Shown here: positions 15,533 to 23,159 of the stretch, in pieces
Position numbering within the stretch: position 1 is the first letter of the stretch
Layout: each line of letters opens with the position of its first letter
Assembly: GCF_020400825.1 (NCBI RefSeq)
Contig: NZ_JAINVH010000053.1
Location: 1 to 33,961, forward strand
Reading direction: 5' to 3'
DNA length: 33,961 nt
Source of the DNA: Streptomyces sp. HPF1205
GTDB lineage: Bacteria > Actinomycetota > Actinomycetes > Streptomycetales > Streptomycetaceae
The notes under the pieces: model-generated
The model's database searches: none
What the model saw: only the letters and a program-made list of their open reading frames with translations
Told to the model about the DNA's origin: nothing
Made by a program: the position numbers and the translations under genes

Positions 15533-15558
15533 CCGCGCCTGCCTGCGGGGCGGCGCGG
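15533..15558. terminator. Possible bidirectional terminator between PhyH and HxlR genes
   Basis: Arms CCGCGCC (15533-15539) and GGCGCGG (15552-15558) with a GC-rich partly paired centre, lying in the 85-nt gap between two convergent genes. Stem quality is moderate. Confidence 0.4.
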
Positions 15559-15584
15559 GCGGCAGCCGCACGTCCGCTCCCGGG

Positions 15585-15944
15585 TCAGGGAATCGGCCGG
15601 CGGGCCCGGGCCGCCTCGATGTCCGGGACGTGCTCTTCGGCCCAGCGCCGCAGGGCGCGGAGCGGGATGAGCAGAGAGCGGCCCAGCGGTGTGAGGGCGT
15701 ACTCGACGCGGGGCGGGTTCTCGTCGTACTCGTGGCGGCTGATCAGACCGTCGGCCTCCAGGGAGCGCAGCGTTTCGGTGAGGACCTTCGGCGTGATGCC
15801 CCGGATGTGCCCCTTCAGCTCGCTGAAGCGGCGAGGTCCGTCCTCCAGCGCGTTGACCACGAACACGGTCCATCGGGCGCCGATCCGGTGCAGCACCGTG
15901 CGGCTCGGGCAGGTCGCCGCCATCACGTTGTACGCCTTGGCCAT
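15585..15944 (-). CDS. HxlR-family winged-helix regulator
   Basis: A 119-aa HxlR-type transcription factor. The family signature is complete: CPSRTVLHRIGARWT near residues 12-26, GPRRFSELKGHIRGITPKVL (about 36-55), TLRSLEADGLISRHEYDENP, and VEYALTPLGRSLLIPL. Cys12 is in the position of redox- or electrophile-sensing cysteines found in part of the family. It is divergent from an SDR gene; the 78-nt gap carries a perfect palindrome that is probably its operator. This arrangement suggests local repression of the SDR gene and perhaps the downstream exporter. Confidence 0.9.
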   Translation of the reverse strand: MAKAYNVMAATCPSRTVLHRIGARWTVFVVNALEDGPRRFSELKGHIRGITPKVLTETLRSLEADGLISRHEYDENPPRVEYALTPLGRSLLIPLRALRRWAEEHVPDIEAARARRPIP

Positions 15945-15966
15945 CGCTGCTCCCGGTTTCGTTGAA

Positions 15967-15988
15967 GATACCGGTATCAAATCCATAC
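15967..15988. promoter_or_regulatory. HxlR operator: GATACCGGTATC palindrome
   Basis: Perfect 12-bp palindrome at 15967-15978, followed by a further half-site-like ATACCG from about 15985. It lies 23 bp from the HxlR start codon and 45 bp from the SDR start. Streptomyces HxlR genes often have GATACC/GGTATC-type sites in their divergent promoter regions. Confidence 0.65.
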
Positions 15989-16022
15989 CGTTGGATCCGA
16001 TCCTACGAGAGGAGCGAGATCC

Positions 16023-16727
16023 ATGGAGCGGATCCTGGTCATCGGCGGTGCGCGGGCACTCGGCGCGGCCGTCGCGAGGCGCGCGAAGAAGGAGGGGTAC
16101 GACGTCGTCGTCGGCGCCCGCGATCTGGCCGCGGCCGACGCGCTGGCGACCGAGATCGGTGCCACGGCGGTGCGGGTCGATCTGCAGGACGAGTCGACGA
16201 TCGCGGCCGCGGCGGAACGCCTGAAAGACGGCATCGACCACATCGTGACGACCGGTTCGGCGCCGCACGATGTCCGCGCGACCGAGCTGGATCGAGACAA
16301 GCTGCTGGCCGCTTTCACGGCCAAGGTGGTCGGCCCGATGCTGGTCGCCAAGCACTTCGCGCCGGTACTGCGGCCGACCGGGTCGATGGTGCTGTTCTCC
16401 GGTGTTGTCGGCTGGCGTCCCGGGCCGGGATCGCTCGTCAAGGGGGTCACGAACGGTGCGCTCGAGTACGCCGCGCGCCACCTGGCGGCGGATCTGGCGC
16501 CGGTACGGGTCAACGCCGTCTCGCCCGGTGTCGTGGACTCGGGTGCGTGGGATCGCCTCGGTGACAAGAAGACCGCCTTGTTGAGCAGGAGCGCGGCCGG
16601 GACCCTCGTCGGACGGCACGGCGAGACCGACGATGTCGTCGACACGGTGATGTGGCTCCTCCGTGCGGGCTTTGTCTCCGGCGAGACGATTCACATCGAG
16701 GGCGGCGCCCGCCACAAAACCGCCTGA
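16023..16727 (+). CDS. SDR-family oxidoreductase lacking the catalytic Tyr
   Basis: Short-chain dehydrogenase-like protein of 234 aa. The nucleotide-binding motif is GGARALG (8-14), and the C-terminal SPGVV and FVSGETIHIEGG segments are typical. The active-site serine is probably Ser126 (LFSGVVG). Where YxxxK is expected the sequence is G136-S-L-V-K140, so the Lys is kept but the Tyr is replaced by Gly. That argues for a non-classical or non-catalytic role. AGGAG lies upstream of ATG 16023. It is divergent from the HxlR gene and probably controlled by it. Confidence 0.82.
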   Translation: MERILVIGGARALGAAVARRAKKEGYDVVVGARDLAAADALATEIGATAVRVDLQDESTIAAAAERLKDGIDHIVTTGSAPHDVRATELDRDKLLAAFTAKVVGPMLVAKHFAPVLRPTGSMVLFSGVVGWRPGPGSLVKGVTNGALEYAARHLAADLAPVRVNAVSPGVVDSGAWDRLGDKKTALLSRSAAGTLVGRHGETDDVVDTVMWLLRAGFVSGETIHIEGGARHKTA

Positions 16728-16795
16728 GCCCCGGCTGCCGAGACACAGCGGACCGTGCTCACCGCCCGGCCCGTCAGGTGTGGAGGCCTTTACGC

Positions 16796-18157
16796 ATGAG
16801 GGCACCGGAGCACACGCCACCAGGGAGTCGAAGGGACAGCCAGTTGGACACCACCAGTCAGCGCCGGCCGGACGAACGGACCGGTACGGCGGCCGGGGAG
16901 GGCACCGGGCGAGGGTTACCGGCCCGGCTCGTGGCCCGCGGTCTCCTGCCCGACACGGGCCCCAAGCGCGCCTTCGCCGCCGCTACCTTCATCAACCAGA
17001 TCGGCAAGGGCCTCTTCATCGCCGGGGCGGCGCTGTTCTTCACCCGTTCCGTGGGCCTCCCGGTCGCCCAGGTCGGTTTCGCCATGGGGACCGCCGCGCT
17101 GATCGGACTCGCCGCGGGCATCCCGGTGGGCCACCTGGCCGACCGGCACGGCCCGCGCGAGGTCTTCCGGCTCGCGGTCGTCGTGCAGGCCCTCGCCGTG
17201 GCGGGACTGGTGTTCGTGCGCTCCATCCCCTGGCTGATCGCGTGCCTGTGTGTGACCGAGCTCGCCGTCTCGGCCGGCACGGCGGCCCGCGGCCCGCTGA
17301 CCCGCGCCGTGGGAGCCCCGAACCCCACCCGCTACCGCTCCTACCTGCGTGCCCTCAACAACATCGCCGTCGGCGGCGGAGCCCTCGCGGCCGGTGCCGC
17401 GGTCCAGGTGGACACCAGGACCGCGTACGTGTGCCTCGTCCTCGGCACCGCCGCCATGTTCCTCGTCTCCGCGGTCATCTCCTCCCGCATTCCGTCCGTG
17501 CCGCCGGTGGAGGTCCCGGAGGGGAGCGGGCGCTGGCCGGCCCTGAAGGACAAGCCGTACGTGGCGCTCACCGCCCTGGACGGCATCATGTCCATCCAGA
17601 ACCAGGTGCTGATCTTCGCCCTGCCGCTGTGGATCATCGGGCACACCGACGCGCCGCGGTGGTTCGTCGGCGCGAGCGTGGCGGTCAACACCGCCCTCGT
17701 GGTCTGCCTGCAGGTGCGGGTCAGCCGCGGCGTCGGCGACAACATGTCGGCCGGCCGCACAGCTCGCCGCGCGGGGGCGGCGTTCCTCCTGTCCACCGCC
17801 CTCATCGCGGTGGCGGGCGGCGCGCCCGGATGGGCCGCCGTGATCGTCGTCGTGCTCGGCGTCGTCGCCCTCACCGTGGGCGAACTGTGGTACACGGCGG
17901 CCTCGTTCGAGCTGTCCTTCGGCCTCGCCCCCGAGCACGCACAGGGCCAGTACTCGGGTCTGTTCGCCATCGGCCAGGGCCTGTCCAACGCGATCGGCCC
18001 ACCGGTGCTCGGCCTGGTCTGCATCGGCTGGGGCAAGCCGGGCTGGTTCGCGGCAGGAGCCCTCTTCCTCGTCGCCGGCCAGGTCATACCGCTCGTCGTG
18101 AAGTGGTCCGAGCGCACGCGCGCCCAGTCCGGGCTCGTCACCGAGACCGTGACCTGA
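16796..18157 (+). CDS. MFS transporter (putative exporter)
   Basis: Major facilitator protein of 453 aa with about 12 hydrophobic segments after a hydrophilic N-terminus. The loop after the second helix carries the MFS signature GHLADRHGPREVF (G-x3-D-R-x-G-x-R type), and GLVFVRSIPWLIACLCV and GAALAAGAAVQ-like stretches are membrane segments. ATG 16796 has TGGAGG 9 nt upstream; a TTG start near 16842 would remove 15 residues. It follows the SDR gene by 68 nt on the same strand and may be co-transcribed with it. As the only transporter next to the biosynthetic operons it is the likely product exporter or resistance pump (inference). Confidence 0.85.
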   Translation: MRAPEHTPPGSRRDSQLDTTSQRRPDERTGTAAGEGTGRGLPARLVARGLLPDTGPKRAFAAATFINQIGKGLFIAGAALFFTRSVGLPVAQVGFAMGTAALIGLAAGIPVGHLADRHGPREVFRLAVVVQALAVAGLVFVRSIPWLIACLCVTELAVSAGTAARGPLTRAVGAPNPTRYRSYLRALNNIAVGGGALAAGAAVQVDTRTAYVCLVLGTAAMFLVSAVISSRIPSVPPVEVPEGSGRWPALKDKPYVALTALDGIMSIQNQVLIFALPLWIIGHTDAPRWFVGASVAVNTALVVCLQVRVSRGVGDNMSAGRTARRAGAAFLLSTALIAVAGGAPGWAAVIVVVLGVVALTVGELWYTAASFELSFGLAPEHAQGQYSGLFAIGQGLSNAIGPPVLGLVCIGWGKPGWFAAGALFLVAGQVIPLVVKWSERTRAQSGLVTETVT

Positions 18158-18192
18158 CGCTTTCCGTCCGCTGCCCATGAGCTCGGCGCCGC

Positions 18193-18909
18193 TCACCAGG
18201 GCACGGGCGTTCCGTCCCAGGAGAAGAAGCCACCGGTGGGACCGTCGTCCGGCAGCAGGGCCAGGCGGGCGGCTCCCTGGGCCGCCTCGGCCGGGTCGTC
18301 GCCGGCAGCGGCGGCCAGCGGGTTGAGGTCGGTGGCCCGCATGCCGGGGGCGAGTGCGTTGACCTTGAAGCCGTCCTCGGCCAGCGTCTGGGCGTACAGG
18401 ACGGTGAGGGCGTTGAGGGCGGCCTTGGACGACCGGTAGGCGGCGGCGCCACCGCTTCCCGGGGTGAACTGGGGGTTGGGGTTCGTGCTCCAGGTCAGCG
18501 ATGCCGTGCCACTGGAGATGTTGACGATGCGCGGATGCGGGGACCGGCGCAGGGCGGGCAGGAAGGCATTGGTCACCGCCACCACTGCGAAGACGTTGGT
18601 CTCGTACGTGCGCCGGAACACCTCGACGCTCGTGTCGGCCGGCGGGGCGAGTGACGGTGAGATCCCGGCGTTGTTGACCAGCACATCCAGACGGTCCACC
18701 TGGGTCGCGGCCCGTGCGATGCCGTCAGGATCTGTCACGTCGAGGACCAGCAGGCGGGCGCCCGCGCCGATCTCCTCGACGGCTCGCTGTCCGAGCCCGC
18801 GGTCGCGTGCGCCCACGTACACGGTGAGGCCCTCGGCGGCGAGGAGCCGGGCGATGTGCTTGCCGATGCCCTTGTTGGCACCGGTGACAAGAGCTGTGCG
18901 ATCGTTCAT
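18193..18909 (-). CDS. SDR-family NAD(P)-dependent oxidoreductase
   Basis: Classical short-chain dehydrogenase of 238 aa. It has the cofactor motif TGANKGIG (about 8-15), NNAG, the catalytic Ser in NISSGTAS, and Tyr-x3-Lys in AYRSSKAALN. The C-terminal DGPTGGFFSWDG matches the carbonyl-reductase-like subgroup common in streptomycetes. ATG 18909 begins the conserved part directly. It converges on the MFS gene and diverges from a helix-turn-helix regulator, a very common streptomycete pair in which the regulator controls the SDR gene. Confidence 0.9.
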   Translation of the reverse strand: MNDRTALVTGANKGIGKHIARLLAAEGLTVYVGARDRGLGQRAVEEIGAGARLLVLDVTDPDGIARAATQVDRLDVLVNNAGISPSLAPPADTSVEVFRRTYETNVFAVVAVTNAFLPALRRSPHPRIVNISSGTASLTWSTNPNPQFTPGSGGAAAYRSSKAALNALTVLYAQTLAEDGFKVNALAPGMRATDLNPLAAAAGDDPAEAAQGAARLALLPDDGPTGGFFSWDGTPVPW

Positions 18910-18980
18910 GGCAACTACCCTTCCCTGGATGTGGGCGCCCTGCCAGGGACAACCTGTACCAGGCAGTGGGAGGAAGCGGC

Positions 18981-19796
18981 ATGGCACGGCAGGAACTGGC
19001 CCGCTTCCTGCGGGACCGCCGGGCGGGCCTGCGTCCACACGAGATCGGCCTGACGGCGACGGGCACCGATCGCCGGACACCGGGCCTGCGCCGCGAAGAG
19101 GTGGCGGAACTCGCCCACATGTCGGTCGACTACTACACGCGGCTGGAGCAGGCCCGGGGCCCGCGGCCGTCCACTCGGATCCTGGACGCGTTGTCCCAGG
19201 CACTGCGGCTCACGCCGGCCGAGCGCAGCCACCTGTTCCGCCTGGCGGGATCGAGCGCGCCGCCCGGCATCAGCGCCGTGCGGTGGGTACGCCCGCATGT
19301 GGCCCGGATGCTGGAGCGGTTGCCGGAGACCGGTGCCATCGTCACTGACGCGGCGTACGGCGTCGTCGCCTGGAACCCCCTGGCCCAGGCACTGCTCGGC
19401 GGCGATCTCGGAGGCGGGAGGACGAACCTGGCCCGGCGCCGCTTCCTCGGCCAGGGGCGGATGTACGAGAGCTCCGGCGCCGAGGAGTTCGGGCACATTG
19501 TGGTGGCGCGGCTGCGACGGGCCGCCGACCGCTACCCGCATGACCCGCAGCTGACCGCTCTGCTGGCCGAACTGCACACCGGCAGCGAGGAGTTCCGACA
19601 GATATGGCAAACGCGCCCGGTCCACGCCCCCGGGCACCGCACCAAGATCCTCGATCACCCGGAGACCGGCACGCTGCGGTTGAACTGTGACGTCCTGCTC
19701 GTGCCCGAGGACGACCAGGAAGTCGTCCTGATCACGGCCGACCCCGGATCACCTGCCGCGCGGACCCTGCGCAGGCTGGCCGGGCAGGCGACCTGA
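18981..19796 (+). CDS. XRE-type regulator with MmyB-like ligand-binding domain
   Basis: Transcription regulator of 271 aa. The N-terminal Xre helix-turn-helix spans about residues 1-85 (LGxFLRxRRxxL-like start, RRTPGLRREEVAELAHMSV, YYTRLEQARGPRPS, LDALSQALRLT). The C-terminal MmyB-like PAS-type domain spans about 105-265 (VTDAAYGVVAWNPLAQALLG). ATG 18981 has GGGAGG 6 nt upstream. It is divergent from the SDR gene with a 71-nt shared control region, so it probably regulates that gene. It lies upstream of the lanthipeptide operon on the same strand, but the 426-nt gap with its own candidate sites argues against a single operon. Confidence 0.9.
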   Translation: MARQELARFLRDRRAGLRPHEIGLTATGTDRRTPGLRREEVAELAHMSVDYYTRLEQARGPRPSTRILDALSQALRLTPAERSHLFRLAGSSAPPGISAVRWVRPHVARMLERLPETGAIVTDAAYGVVAWNPLAQALLGGDLGGGRTNLARRRFLGQGRMYESSGAEEFGHIVVARLRRAADRYPHDPQLTALLAELHTGSEEFRQIWQTRPVHAPGHRTKILDHPETGTLRLNCDVLLVPEDDQEVVLITADPGSPAARTLRRLAGQAT

Positions 19797-19798
19797 GA

Positions 19799-19842
19799 CA
19801 CAGGACTGGCGCAGGTCTGGCACAGGTCTGACACAGGTCTGG
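19799..19842 (+). repeat. Four 11-bp phased direct repeats (CACAGGTCTGG)
   Basis: Units at 19799-19809, 19810-19820, 19821-19831 and 19832-19842 match CACAGGTCTGG with at most one or two changes. A period of 11 bp puts each copy on the same face of the helix, as in the direct-repeat operators of SARP-family activators. The array starts immediately after the regulator stop codon and about 380 bp before lanKC. Confidence 0.8.
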
Positions 19843-19850
19843 CCAGTGGT

Positions 19851-19868
19851 TACGTCCGCTTGGACGTA
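19851..19868. promoter_or_regulatory. Dyad TACGTCC-N4-GGACGTA
   Basis: Perfect 7-bp inverted repeat with a GCTT spacer, 8 bp after the direct-repeat array. It could be an operator, or a small terminator hairpin for the upstream regulator gene. Confidence 0.45.
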
Positions 19869-20222
19869 CCCGCCACCGAGAGGGCAGGGCGCGCGTGCGT
19901 GTCGGAGTGCCGAGCCGGTGACGCCGATTCCGGCCAAGTGGGCGGATCTTGCCCGGCCGTCGCGGCAACCGGATGGCGTGCGACCGGGCTTGCCGTCCGA
20001 TGGCGGCGGCTGCCGCGACGGGCACGGGCGGGGCCGGCGACACTCCCATGCAGGGCGGGCCGTTTTTACATGGTGCATGCAGTAGATAGCAGCGCAAAAT
20101 GACGGCCGTGAATGACTCAAAGGCAGTGTACGCCGCCGGCGGCTCCTGGCTGCCCTGTCCGGGGCTGTGGCATGGTCGTCGGAGCGAAGTCGAACCAATC
20201 CCGGAATATGTGGAGCGGCTTG

Positions 20223-22892
20223 ATGGACTACATCTCCTACGTCCAGGCGCACCCGGATTTCTACCGCCCGCTCTACGAGGGCGAAGAATTGGGCGACATC
20301 TACCAGGCCCACGCCGTCCCGCCTGACTGGGAGCGCAAGGAGATGTCCTTCTGGGTCGTCCACAAGCCGCCCAGGACCGTTATCGCCACGCACGGGTGGA
20401 AGGTGCACGTCTCCGCGAGGATTTCGCGCGCCCAGGAGGTGCTCGACACGGTGGCGGAGGTCTGCGTACGGCAGAACATCGCCTTCAAACACCTCGGCAC
20501 TCGGGCGTATTTCCTCATGCTCCACCACAAGCACGCGCCCCGGTCGCAGAACGGGAAGTTCATCGCCGCTTATCCGCCCGACGTGGATGCCGCCCGTCGG
20601 CTCATGGAGGAACTGCACGCCACGTTGCCGGACGAGACGGGCCCCTACATCCTCGGCGACCGGCGCTGGCGTGACTCGCACGCGGTCTCCTACCGCTACG
20701 GCGCCTTCGAGACCATCCCGGTGATCCAGCCCGACGGTTCGGAGGAGCTCATGGTGCCGGACGGGTCCGGCAAGCTCGTTCCCGACATCCGCGGCCTGTC
20801 GTTCACCTTGCCGGAAGGGATCGTGGACCCCTTCCTCGCAGAGACCCGCCCGCTGCGCCACTACACGGCCACCTCCGCTCCGGCGCCGCAGACCGTGTCG
20901 TTCGAGGGCCTCACCTTCACCGGACTGCTCCGGCACTCCAACGGCGGCGGCGCCTACGTCGCGAAGCTGAAGGAGACCGGAGAGCAGGTCTTCGTCAAGG
21001 AGGCCAGGGCCCACTCCGGGCTCTACCCCGACGGGACGTCCGCCTGCGAACACCTGGAGCACGAGAACCGGATCCTCCAGGACCTGGCGAGCCGGGTTCC
21101 CGCGGTGGCGCCCGCGCCCGTCAAGTTCTTCAAGCGCTGGGAGCACAGCTACCTCGTCACCGAACTGGTCCCCGGCGTGTCGCTGATCGACTGGGTCACC
21201 AACCACCACCCGGGATTCACCGTCGCGCCCGACAGCGACCACTACCGGGCGTACTGGGACCGCTGCGTGCACATCATGGAACAGCTGGCCCGTTCCCTGG
21301 CGCGGCTGCACGAGGCCGGCTACCTGTTCCTCGACGTCAGTCCGCGCAACGTCCTGGTGGACGACGACGACACCGCGCGCTTCATCGACTTCGAGACCGT
21401 CGGCCGGGTGGGCGGCCCGCTGAGCCTGTTCGGCACCCCGGGCTACTTCCCCGACCTCCCCGGTGACCGGCTGGGCGCGGAGATGGACAAGGACCCGACG
21501 TTCTGCGACCGGTACGGCCTCGCCGCGCTTGCCCAGCTGCTCACTTTCGGCATGAAGACCCACGTCACGCAGCGCGAACCCGCGGCCCTGCACCACCTGG
21601 CCGACCTCGTGCGCCGCAGCTCGGGCAGCCCCGTACCGGACGGCCTGTGGCGGCAGTCCACCGCGTTCGCCGCCGTGGACGCACCGACCACCCTCCCCTC
21701 GCCCGGCGAGATACGCAGTGACCCGCTGGGCAGCCTGCGGCGGCTGAGGGAGTCGGTAGCCGACGCGATCCTCGCCGCGGCCGCACCGGAGGGCCGGGTC
21801 CTGTTCCCCACCGTGCCCCGCGGGTACTACGCCCACCGGCACGCGGTGATCTACGGGACCGCGGGTGTGCTGCACGCCCTGCGCCTGGCCGGCCGCGAGG
21901 CCCCGCCCGACGTGGTGGCCCGTATGCGGCGCGAGAGCCTGGACGAGATCGTGCTCAAGGCGCCGGGACTGCACTCCGGCAGCGCGGGGATCGCCTGGGT
22001 CCTGGCCGACCTGGGCATGATCGAGGAGGCCAACACGCTGCTGGCAGCGGCGGAGAAGCACCCGATCCTGGACCGCAGCGCCACCCTCGGGGAGGGAGCC
22101 GCGGGAGTCGCCCTGACGCACCTGGCGCTCTACGGGCACGACAAGGACGAGAAGCACCTGGACGCGGCGCAGCGCATCCGCGCGTCGATCCCGGCCGGGC
22201 CGGCTCTCCTCGAACGGCTGGAGACCGAGGGGGCGACCGGCCTGCTGCACGGCAGGGTCGGCGTCGCGCTGCTCGACCACTACCTGTTCCGCCTGCTCGG
22301 CGACGACGGCGCCCTGCGCAGCGGGCTGGCGCTCCTGCGCGACGAGGCGGCCCTCGCGGACCCCTTCCCCGGCGGCGGCATCGGTTTCCGGGTGTCCACG
22401 CAGGACCAGCGCCTCTACCCCTACCTCTACCGGGGCTCGGCGGGTTTCGGCACGGTCGCCGCGCGCTTCCTCCCCTTCGCCGACGAGGAGCTCGCCGACG
22501 CGGTCAGCGGGGCGATCCGCGCCAGCACGGCCGCGACGACGTACTACGCCGGTCTGTACGAGGGGCAGTCCGGGCTCGTCTTCGCCCTCGCGGAGCACGC
22601 GTCCTTGACGGGCCTGGACAGCAGCCGCGCGGCGGCGCTGGACACCGCCCGGGCCCTGTTCTGCCACGCGGTGTCCGACGGCACCGGTGCGCACTTCCAC
22701 GGTGAGTACCTCATGCGTTTCAGCACCGAGCTGTGGAGCGGATCCGCCGGCGTCCTCCTCGCCCTGACCCGCCTGCTGGACGACACGCAGGACGCGTTCT
22801 TCACCCTGGACCACCTCGTCGCACAGGCAGCCCCCGGGCAGGACGCCGCTGCTTCCCCGCGCTCCCTTTTCGCACCGGAAAAGGGTATTTGA
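20223..22892 (+). CDS. lanKC: Class III lanthipeptide synthetase (LanKC)
   Basis: Trifunctional synthetase of 889 aa that phosphorylates Ser/Thr of a precursor peptide, eliminates phosphate and cyclises with Cys. The N-terminal lyase-like region begins MDYISYVQAHPDFYRPLY. The central kinase has Lys259 (VFVKEA), the catalytic loop Asp371-VSPRN and the metal motif Asp389-F-E. The C-terminal LanC-like region has GSAGIAWVLADLG and LWSGSAGVLLALTRLL, without the Cys/His zinc ligands, as is normal in class III. ATG 20223 has GGAG 7 nt upstream; starts further up would add unconserved residues. The length is normal for RamC/AmfT/LabKC relatives. The precursor gene follows 40 nt downstream, in the same order as in amf/ram loci. 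No dedicated ABC transporter is visible next to it. Confidence 0.93.
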   Translation: MDYISYVQAHPDFYRPLYEGEELGDIYQAHAVPPDWERKEMSFWVVHKPPRTVIATHGWKVHVSARISRAQEVLDTVAEVCVRQNIAFKHLGTRAYFLMLHHKHAPRSQNGKFIAAYPPDVDAARRLMEELHATLPDETGPYILGDRRWRDSHAVSYRYGAFETIPVIQPDGSEELMVPDGSGKLVPDIRGLSFTLPEGIVDPFLAETRPLRHYTATSAPAPQTVSFEGLTFTGLLRHSNGGGAYVAKLKETGEQVFVKEARAHSGLYPDGTSACEHLEHENRILQDLASRVPAVAPAPVKFFKRWEHSYLVTELVPGVSLIDWVTNHHPGFTVAPDSDHYRAYWDRCVHIMEQLARSLARLHEAGYLFLDVSPRNVLVDDDDTARFIDFETVGRVGGPLSLFGTPGYFPDLPGDRLGAEMDKDPTFCDRYGLAALAQLLTFGMKTHVTQREPAALHHLADLVRRSSGSPVPDGLWRQSTAFAAVDAPTTLPSPGEIRSDPLGSLRRLRESVADAILAAAAPEGRVLFPTVPRGYYAHRHAVIYGTAGVLHALRLAGREAPPDVVARMRRESLDEIVLKAPGLHSGSAGIAWVLADLGMIEEANTLLAAAEKHPILDRSATLGEGAAGVALTHLALYGHDKDEKHLDAAQRIRASIPAGPALLERLETEGATGLLHGRVGVALLDHYLFRLLGDDGALRSGLALLRDEAALADPFPGGGIGFRVSTQDQRLYPYLYRGSAGFGTVAARFLPFADEELADAVSGAIRASTAATTYYAGLYEGQSGLVFALAEHASLTGLDSSRAAALDTARALFCHAVSDGTGAHFHGEYLMRFSTELWSGSAGVLLALTRLLDDTQDAFFTLDHLVAQAAPGQDAAASPRSLFAPEKGI
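22864..22885 (+). promoter_or_regulatory. Hairpin at the lanKC-lanA boundary
   Basis: Perfect 8-bp stem CCCTTTTC / GAAAAGGG with a 6-nt loop, inside the last codons of lanKC. Such a hairpin could block 3'-to-5' decay or mark a processing site, so that precursor mRNA exceeds synthetase mRNA. Function inferred. Confidence 0.45.
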
Positions 22893-22920
22893 GGAAAGTC
22901 GAGGAAAGTCGAGGAAAGGA
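22891..22920 (+). repeat. Triplicated GAGGAAAG ribosome-binding-site-like repeat before lanA
   Basis: Three consecutive 10-nt units (GAGGAAAGTC twice, then GAGGAAAGGA) start inside the lanKC stop codon, followed by AGGACGACGCCC and the lanA start. Each unit contains a Shine-Dalgarno-like AGGAAAG. Only the last, or the following AAGGAAGG, is near the start codon; the others could act as standby sites. Confidence 0.8.
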
Positions 22921-22932
22921 AGGACGACGCCC

Positions 22933-23067
22933 ATGGCCGACATCCAGGTGATGGAAGAAGTGCTGGCCCTCCAGTTGCTGGAGAGCGAGACCCCGACCCA
23001 CGACCGGCTCGCCGCCTCCGGGCTGTGCACCAGCACGACCGCGAGCACCGGCTGCACGAAATTCTGA
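22933..23067 (+). CDS. lanA: Class III lanthipeptide precursor peptide (LanA)
   Basis: A 44-codon gene. The protein starts MADIQVMEEVLALQLLESE, and its LALQLLE segment matches the amphipathic leader motif (ILDLQxLE-like) recognised by class III synthetases. After a polar stretch (TPTHDRLAA) comes the likely core SGLCTSTTASTGCTKF. It has two Cys and seven Ser/Thr, including T-x2-S-x2-C and S-x3-S-x2-C spacings that could give lanthionine or labionin-type rings. A purine-rich binding site precedes ATG 22933, and a hairpin follows the stop. The start and cleavage site are inferred. The core is short and unusually Thr-rich, without the hydrophobic residues of SapB-type or labyrinthopeptin cores, and keeps a charged Lys-Phe tail. 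Confidence 0.88.
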   Translation: MADIQVMEEVLALQLLESETPTHDRLAASGLCTSTTASTGCTKF

Positions 23068-23086
23068 TCGGCACCTGTTGCTGACG

Positions 23087-23120
23087 CCTGGGGGCCGGGG
23101 CGGCCGTCCTGGCCCCCGGG
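23087..23120 (+). terminator. Attenuating hairpin after lanA
   Basis: Ten-base arms (23087-23096 and 23111-23120) pair with one G-T wobble, 20 nt after the lanA stop. A partial terminator between a precursor gene and downstream tailoring genes is common in RiPP operons, as it favours precursor mRNA. Confidence 0.6.
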
Positions 23121-23159
23121 CGGTGACGGGGCCGGCGCACCGCGAGTCTGGAGGACGAC

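Larger units (their letters stand above)
19797..20222. other. Control region upstream of the lanthipeptide operon
   Basis: No gene. It contains the four 11-bp direct repeats (19799-19842), a dyad (19851-19868), and an AT-richer stretch at about 20060-20100 with TTTACA (20065-20070) and TAGATA (20083-20088). The spacing of those two boxes is too short for a standard promoter, so I do not call one. Confidence 0.5.

Noticed and set aside
2636..18157. Nikkomycin/polyoxin-type nucleoside cluster
   Set aside because: The EPSPS-like, HisC-like and ATP-grasp genes are suggestive, but the radical-SAM enzyme needed to build the nucleoside core and other hallmark genes are absent from the window.
18910..18980. 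Operator in the SDR/Xre divergent region
   Set aside because: Only short CTGCC/GGCAG arms are visible, without a convincing dyad.
20065..20088. TTTACA and TAGATA as a lanKC promoter
   Set aside because: Only 12 nt separate the boxes, too few for a standard sigma-70-type promoter; kept only as an AT-rich feature.
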